Part shown: positions 18,397 to 21,873 of the stretch, one piece after another
Position numbering within the stretch: the first letter of the stretch is position 1
How the letters are laid out: every line of letters starts with the position of its first letter
DNA from: Stentor roeselii
Taxonomy: Eukaryota; Ciliophora; Heterotrichea; Heterotrichida; Stentoridae
DNA length: 21,873 nucleotides
Assembly: GCA_006503475.1 (NCBI GenBank)
Contig: RSEH01000416.1
Location: 1-21,873, forward strand
Direction of reading: 5' to 3'
Position numbers and translations under genes: made by a program
The notes under the pieces: model-generated
What the model was told of the DNA's origin: nothing
The model's database searches: none
What the model saw: the letters and a program-made list of their open reading frames with translations, nothing else

Positions 18397-19695
18397 ATGA
18401 ATCAAGAATGCAGTATCATAAATTGTCCTTCATTACCAGATTTTATATGCACCTGCTCAGATCCTAGGTTAAAACTGTGTAAGATTCACCTTCAAATACA
18501 TCTCACAAGTTTAAATCATGCTAAACACATTTTATATCCAGCATTTAAAATGACTACAGAAGATCAGAAGCCAATGCTATTGGAATTTCTGAAAAACTTG
18601 ATACAATCAACAATTAATTCCAAGAATCAACTTCAGCGAATGATAGAAACATTTTTATCAAAATCAGCAAGTCTCTTAAATTTGATGAATAGACAAATTG
18701 ACGAACTTAAATCAAATTTTAAAATCTTACTGAGAGAAAACAGAATAATGAAACTTCCAGATATTCAACCAGACTTTGAAGATTTTCTAATCTGTTATGA
18801 AGACATTCATTCGTTGAAAAATAATTTTCGAGATATAAAAAAATATGTTGAAATCAGAAAAAAAATGCAATCTGAGCTTAAGGAAATAATTAGAACTATT
18901 CGAATGAATGAAGATCTCAAAGAGTATGGATTAATTGGAACTACTCTGTATTTTTTTAATTCTAATTCAATCATGCTTAATTTATTTTATACTTCAGCTG
19001 AGACAGTTGATAAAATCGCAATTCCTTTTTTACCGCATATGAGTGACTTGGCCTCAATCATGCAAATTAACAAAGATGAGATATTTGTGTTTGGAGGAAA
19101 AACTAATCCAATCACATCAAGTGCATTTATTATAAACCCACTAAAAAAATCGTTTAAGCAGCTTAAATCAGGATCAGCTAAATTCGGAGCTTCTCCTTCC
19201 TTACTTGAAAATAAAATCTATATTTTTGGAGGAGTTAACAAAGATAAAGACAAAGAGATCTCTTTAGATTCATCTAGTTATTTCAGTCTAGTGAGTGAAA
19301 CTTGGACCAATATTCAAAAAATTCCTACTAAAACTGGATATACTAGTACGTTAACGATTGATAAAGAAATTCTGATATCAGGGGATTCAAAAAACCTGTA
19401 TTTGTATTCAACAGCACAAAACACTTATCGTGAAATCGCAAACAATCTTAACATAAAAAAATTTAATATATTGATTCCTTTCAAACGAAATATCCTACTG
19501 GTAAGTGAAACTGTTTATATTTCAAGCATTCAAGTATTAAACACCTGGAAAGATGTGGCGAAATTAAGTGTCTGGAAAGAAACCACTTGCAAGCCAATGA
19601 TTAGGGGAAAATTTTGTTATTTTGCTGGATTTGAGTCAGAAATTTATAAATTCGACTGCGTGAATCATGTGATTAAGACTATAGCAAATTATTAG
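18397..19695 (+). CDS. Zinc-motif / coiled-coil / kelch-like propeller protein
   Basis: A 432-residue protein with the same layout as its divergent neighbour but a different propeller. The N-terminal Cys/His cluster has C5, C10, C18, C20, C28, H31, H35 and H41, with the same C-x7-C-x-C and C-x2-H-x3-H spacing as the WD40 protein. Residues ~50-175 look helical, coiled-coil-like. From ~205 on there are kelch-type strands: 'IFVFGGKT', 'KIYIFGGVN' followed by 'SETWTNIQKIP', then weaker units with 'ILISGDSKNLYLYST' and 'NTWKDVAKLSVW'. Five or six blades seem likely, the last ones lacking the Gly-Gly pair. Kelch propellers mostly bind proteins. No enzymatic or membrane part is visible. Function unknown; I infer a scaffold from a lineage-specific family built by joining this N-terminal module to different propellers. 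Confidence 0.87.
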   Translation: MNQECSIINCPSLPDFICTCSDPRLKLCKIHLQIHLTSLNHAKHILYPAFKMTTEDQKPMLLEFLKNLIQSTINSKNQLQRMIETFLSKSASLLNLMNRQIDELKSNFKILLRENRIMKLPDIQPDFEDFLICYEDIHSLKNNFRDIKKYVEIRKKMQSELKEIIRTIRMNEDLKEYGLIGTTLYFFNSNSIMLNLFYTSAETVDKIAIPFLPHMSDLASIMQINKDEIFVFGGKTNPITSSAFIINPLKKSFKQLKSGSAKFGASPSLLENKIYIFGGVNKDKDKEISLDSSSYFSLVSETWTNIQKIPTKTGYTSTLTIDKEILISGDSKNLYLYSTAQNTYREIANNLNIKKFNILIPFKRNILLVSETVYISSIQVLNTWKDVAKLSVWKETTCKPMIRGKFCYFAGFESEIYKFDCVNHVIKTIANY

Positions 19696-20736
19696 TTTTT
19701 AATAAAAATTCAATGATATGTGGGACCCTACTATTTTGAACAATTTAAACCTTCATGATTTTTTAAAATTTTTGCATTTGAGATGAATCAGACTTAGATT
19801 TAGTTACTTCGATGATAATCGTAACGAAAAAATTTAATAAATCGTTTATCATGTAAGAATCTTATGAAAATATTTTAAAAAGATTGAAGTTTGAGTCTCA
19901 CGTATAGATTAAGACTTAAAATTACTGACATAAGATTAGTTTTAAAAAGGAAAATATATGAGAAGTATTAAAAAAATTCTTAAGGTCTATTAATTACTAA
20001 CTTTAGAGAGTAGCCCCATTGCATATAGCTATATTAAGGGTATTTGTCAAGCCAAAATTACCTCATACACTAATTTTAGACATCAAAATTAAGTATCGTT
20101 GAACTATTCATATTAAATAGACACTACCTACTCAAACCCATAATTTTATCATAAATCTCATTACTCTTATTAGATAAGCTAGATCAATACTAGGAAAATA
20201 ATTATTATGAAATAAATTTAATTCAAAATTAGTTAAAGATAAATTGCACAGCTAAGAATTATATCAGAATGATTAGAAAAATTATTATTTTTAAAGAAAA
20301 CTTCATCTATGAAAGAATCATCAATATTGATCAAGAACTACTTAACCACTATGTTAATTTCAATTTTAGCTGTACTCAAGGCAGTTTGGGTCTTGAGAAG
20401 TGATGATAAAAGGATATGTTTTAATATATAGACTAACCAGAACTCTTGTACTATCATTGAATAAAATTTGACTAAGATCTCGAATTTTCGAAAAATAGTC
20501 TTTTAGTCATGAATTAACAACAATTTTCAATTTAAATTTGAGCTATCAATTGCAACACAGATTATAGTCGCTTAGATAAAGATATAATAAATTTACTAAA
20601 TGCTCAAAGTCTGAGGAATATATATAACTATATAATCAAACTTCACACTAAAATATTAATTAAGAATAACAATGATATCTTAATATTCAAACTAAGTAAA
20701 ATCAATATTTTATTTAGCCTACTTTAGCAATTTCCT
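19696..20736. other. Convergent spacer, no gene recognised
   Basis: About 1 kb of AT-rich sequence between the ends of two convergent genes. No ORF, RNA gene, repeat family or relic of the neighbouring genes could be seen in it. Confidence 0.6.
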
Positions 20737-21873
20737 CTAATTATCTAAAGCATCATACTTTGTATAAAAATCATAAAGTTCTGGTATCTCCATTTCTGAA
20801 GGCCAACAATCATTTATCATTTTTTCAGCTTTTTGATATATCTCAAAAGTTTGTCCCCAAACTGATTTATCTTTCAAAAAGAAATTAACCAACTTAGAAG
20901 CTCTTAAATTAGAAGTAGTATGCCTCATAATTACTCGAATCAAAGCATTTTTGATTTCAATTTTATCAGGGTGTTCTTTGTCTTTCAAACTTGCATTAAA
21001 AAGTAAAAGGCTTTCTGGGTTTCTCATCTGAACTTTGAATTCATCAGGAAGATTTTTTTCATATAGAGAAAAATATTCAATTTCTATGATTTCAAAAATA
21101 ATGACAATGTGTTTACAATTGATTCCTATTATTGCCTTTTTATTCTTAAGAAACTGAGGAATATTCCCTTCGATTTCTCTATTATTCTGCAAAATTTCTT
21201 CAATCGACAATTTTTCATTTTTTGGATTGTTGACCTGATTCAAAAAGATCATTATGTGGCAAACTAACTTAAGAAGTTCTTCTTTCTCTCTAATAGTTTT
21301 CAAGACTTTACGAAAGTTTTCTTGTTCTTTATTTGAAAGTTGAACAGAATAAGACTTTTCTCTTAGCTCTTGAATTAATTCCTTATATTTAGAGCCTTGG
21401 AAAACTTCATTGGAATATTGAATACATTCAATATCATGAGTATCAAGATTTTTGTCCATGCTTAGCAAAGGATTCAGACTCTTCTCGAAGCTTTTAATGT
21501 CATAAAAAGCTTTAATTTTAGACCCAGAAAGATATTTTAATGTAAATTTCTCTTCATTTATATCAGATAATATCTGTGAAAGGTTTGACTTTTGACTATA
21601 TAATTTCTGTATCTTATATATATTGTGATTCATTTGAGTTTTTTCATAGTCTTTTTTTGATTCATTTACCATAGAAGCGATTTTATTATGAATTTTTGAG
21701 ATTGTTCTTATCAAAAAAGTCAATGTCGACCGATCTTTCGAATCTTCTTCATGAAGAAGAAAGTTTTCTAAGGATGAATCTACTGAAAATTTGGATAAGT
21801 CTATATTAGGTTTTTTCAGATTAAGTTTTATTTGATTAAAGTTTTTCTCAATAATAACTAAAGAATCAATAAA
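20737..21873 (-). CDS. C-terminal part of a larger protein, possibly RNF213-like; runs off the right edge
   Basis: The frame is open from the right edge to its stop, 378 codons. No start is convincing: the in-frame TTG at 21723 is not a start, and all 50 codons between it and the edge are open. The visible part is hydrophilic and mostly helical, with no membrane segment, zinc cluster or NTPase motif. 'TFLIRTISKIHNKIASMV', an 'LSNKEQENFRKVL' helix and 'CKHIVIIFEIIE' are arranged roughly like the helical C-terminal region of RNF213-type giant E3 ligases, where an HN-containing helix and an 'LKH..xLW..L' helix occur. That likeness is from memory of the family and is weak; the AAA+ and RING parts would lie outside the window. 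If it is wrong, this is an unrecognised helical protein. Confidence 0.7.
   Translation of the reverse strand, partial: FIDSLVIIEKNFNQIKLNLKKPNIDLSKFSVDSSLENFLLHEEDSKDRSTLTFLIRTISKIHNKIASMVNESKKDYEKTQMNHNIYKIQKLYSQKSNLSQILSDINEEKFTLKYLSGSKIKAFYDIKSFEKSLNPLLSMDKNLDTHDIECIQYSNEVFQGSKYKELIQELREKSYSVQLSNKEQENFRKVLKTIREKEELLKLVCHIMIFLNQVNNPKNEKLSIEEILQNNREIEGNIPQFLKNKKAIIGINCKHIVIIFEIIEIEYFSLYEKNLPDEFKVQMRNPESLLLFNASLKDKEHPDKIEIKNALIRVIMRHTTSNLRASKLVNFFLKDKSVWGQTFEIYQKAEKMINDCWPSEMEIPELYDFYTKYDALDN

Overview
This is nuclear eukaryotic DNA from an AT-rich, gene-dense protist. I infer a heterotrich ciliate, Stentor-like. The reasons are: every intact gene is one uninterrupted frame; the standard code fits (no in-frame TGA, TAA or TAG in any intact gene, and Trp is always TGG); coding DNA is clearly richer in GC than the very AT-rich spacers; and several proteins combine a B-box-like zinc motif, a coiled coil and a beta-propeller. 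The assignment is moderate confidence only. No tRNA, rRNA, CRISPR, telomere or transposase was seen.

Region 1 (1-9274) is a decayed tandem duplication. Two full-length type-3 copper (tyrosinase-like) genes lie on the + strand (1452-3182 and 7461-9188), about 85% identical in protein by eye. They are interleaved with three copies of a repeat (1-~420, ~3268-4700, ~5224-6650). Read on the minus strand, this repeat is a dead WD40-repeat gene: many blades can be read, but frameshifts and stops break it. Several lesions are shared between copies, so the gene was already dead when it was duplicated. The ancestral unit looks like [WD40 relic - spacer - upstream region - tyrosinase]; the middle unit has lost its tyrosinase.

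Region 2 (9922-13604, minus) is an ABCC/MRP-type ABC transporter with both TMD-NBD halves. It carries three frameshifts and two in-frame stops, and is most likely a recent pseudogene or, less likely, a consensus-sequence problem.

Region 3 (15710-19695) is a head-to-head pair. Both proteins start with the same kind of Cys/His-rich zinc motif and a coiled coil, but one ends in WD40 blades and the other in kelch-like blades. Their start codons are separated by a 620-base shared upstream region.

Region 4 (20737 to the right edge, minus) is the C-terminal part of a larger gene that enters from outside the window. It resembles, weakly, the helical C-terminal region of RNF213-type proteins.

The spacers at 9275-9921, 13605-15709 and 19696-20736 hold nothing I can recognise. 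No operon-like or pathway link ties the regions together; the common theme is family expansion and decay (tyrosinase, WD40, ABC).
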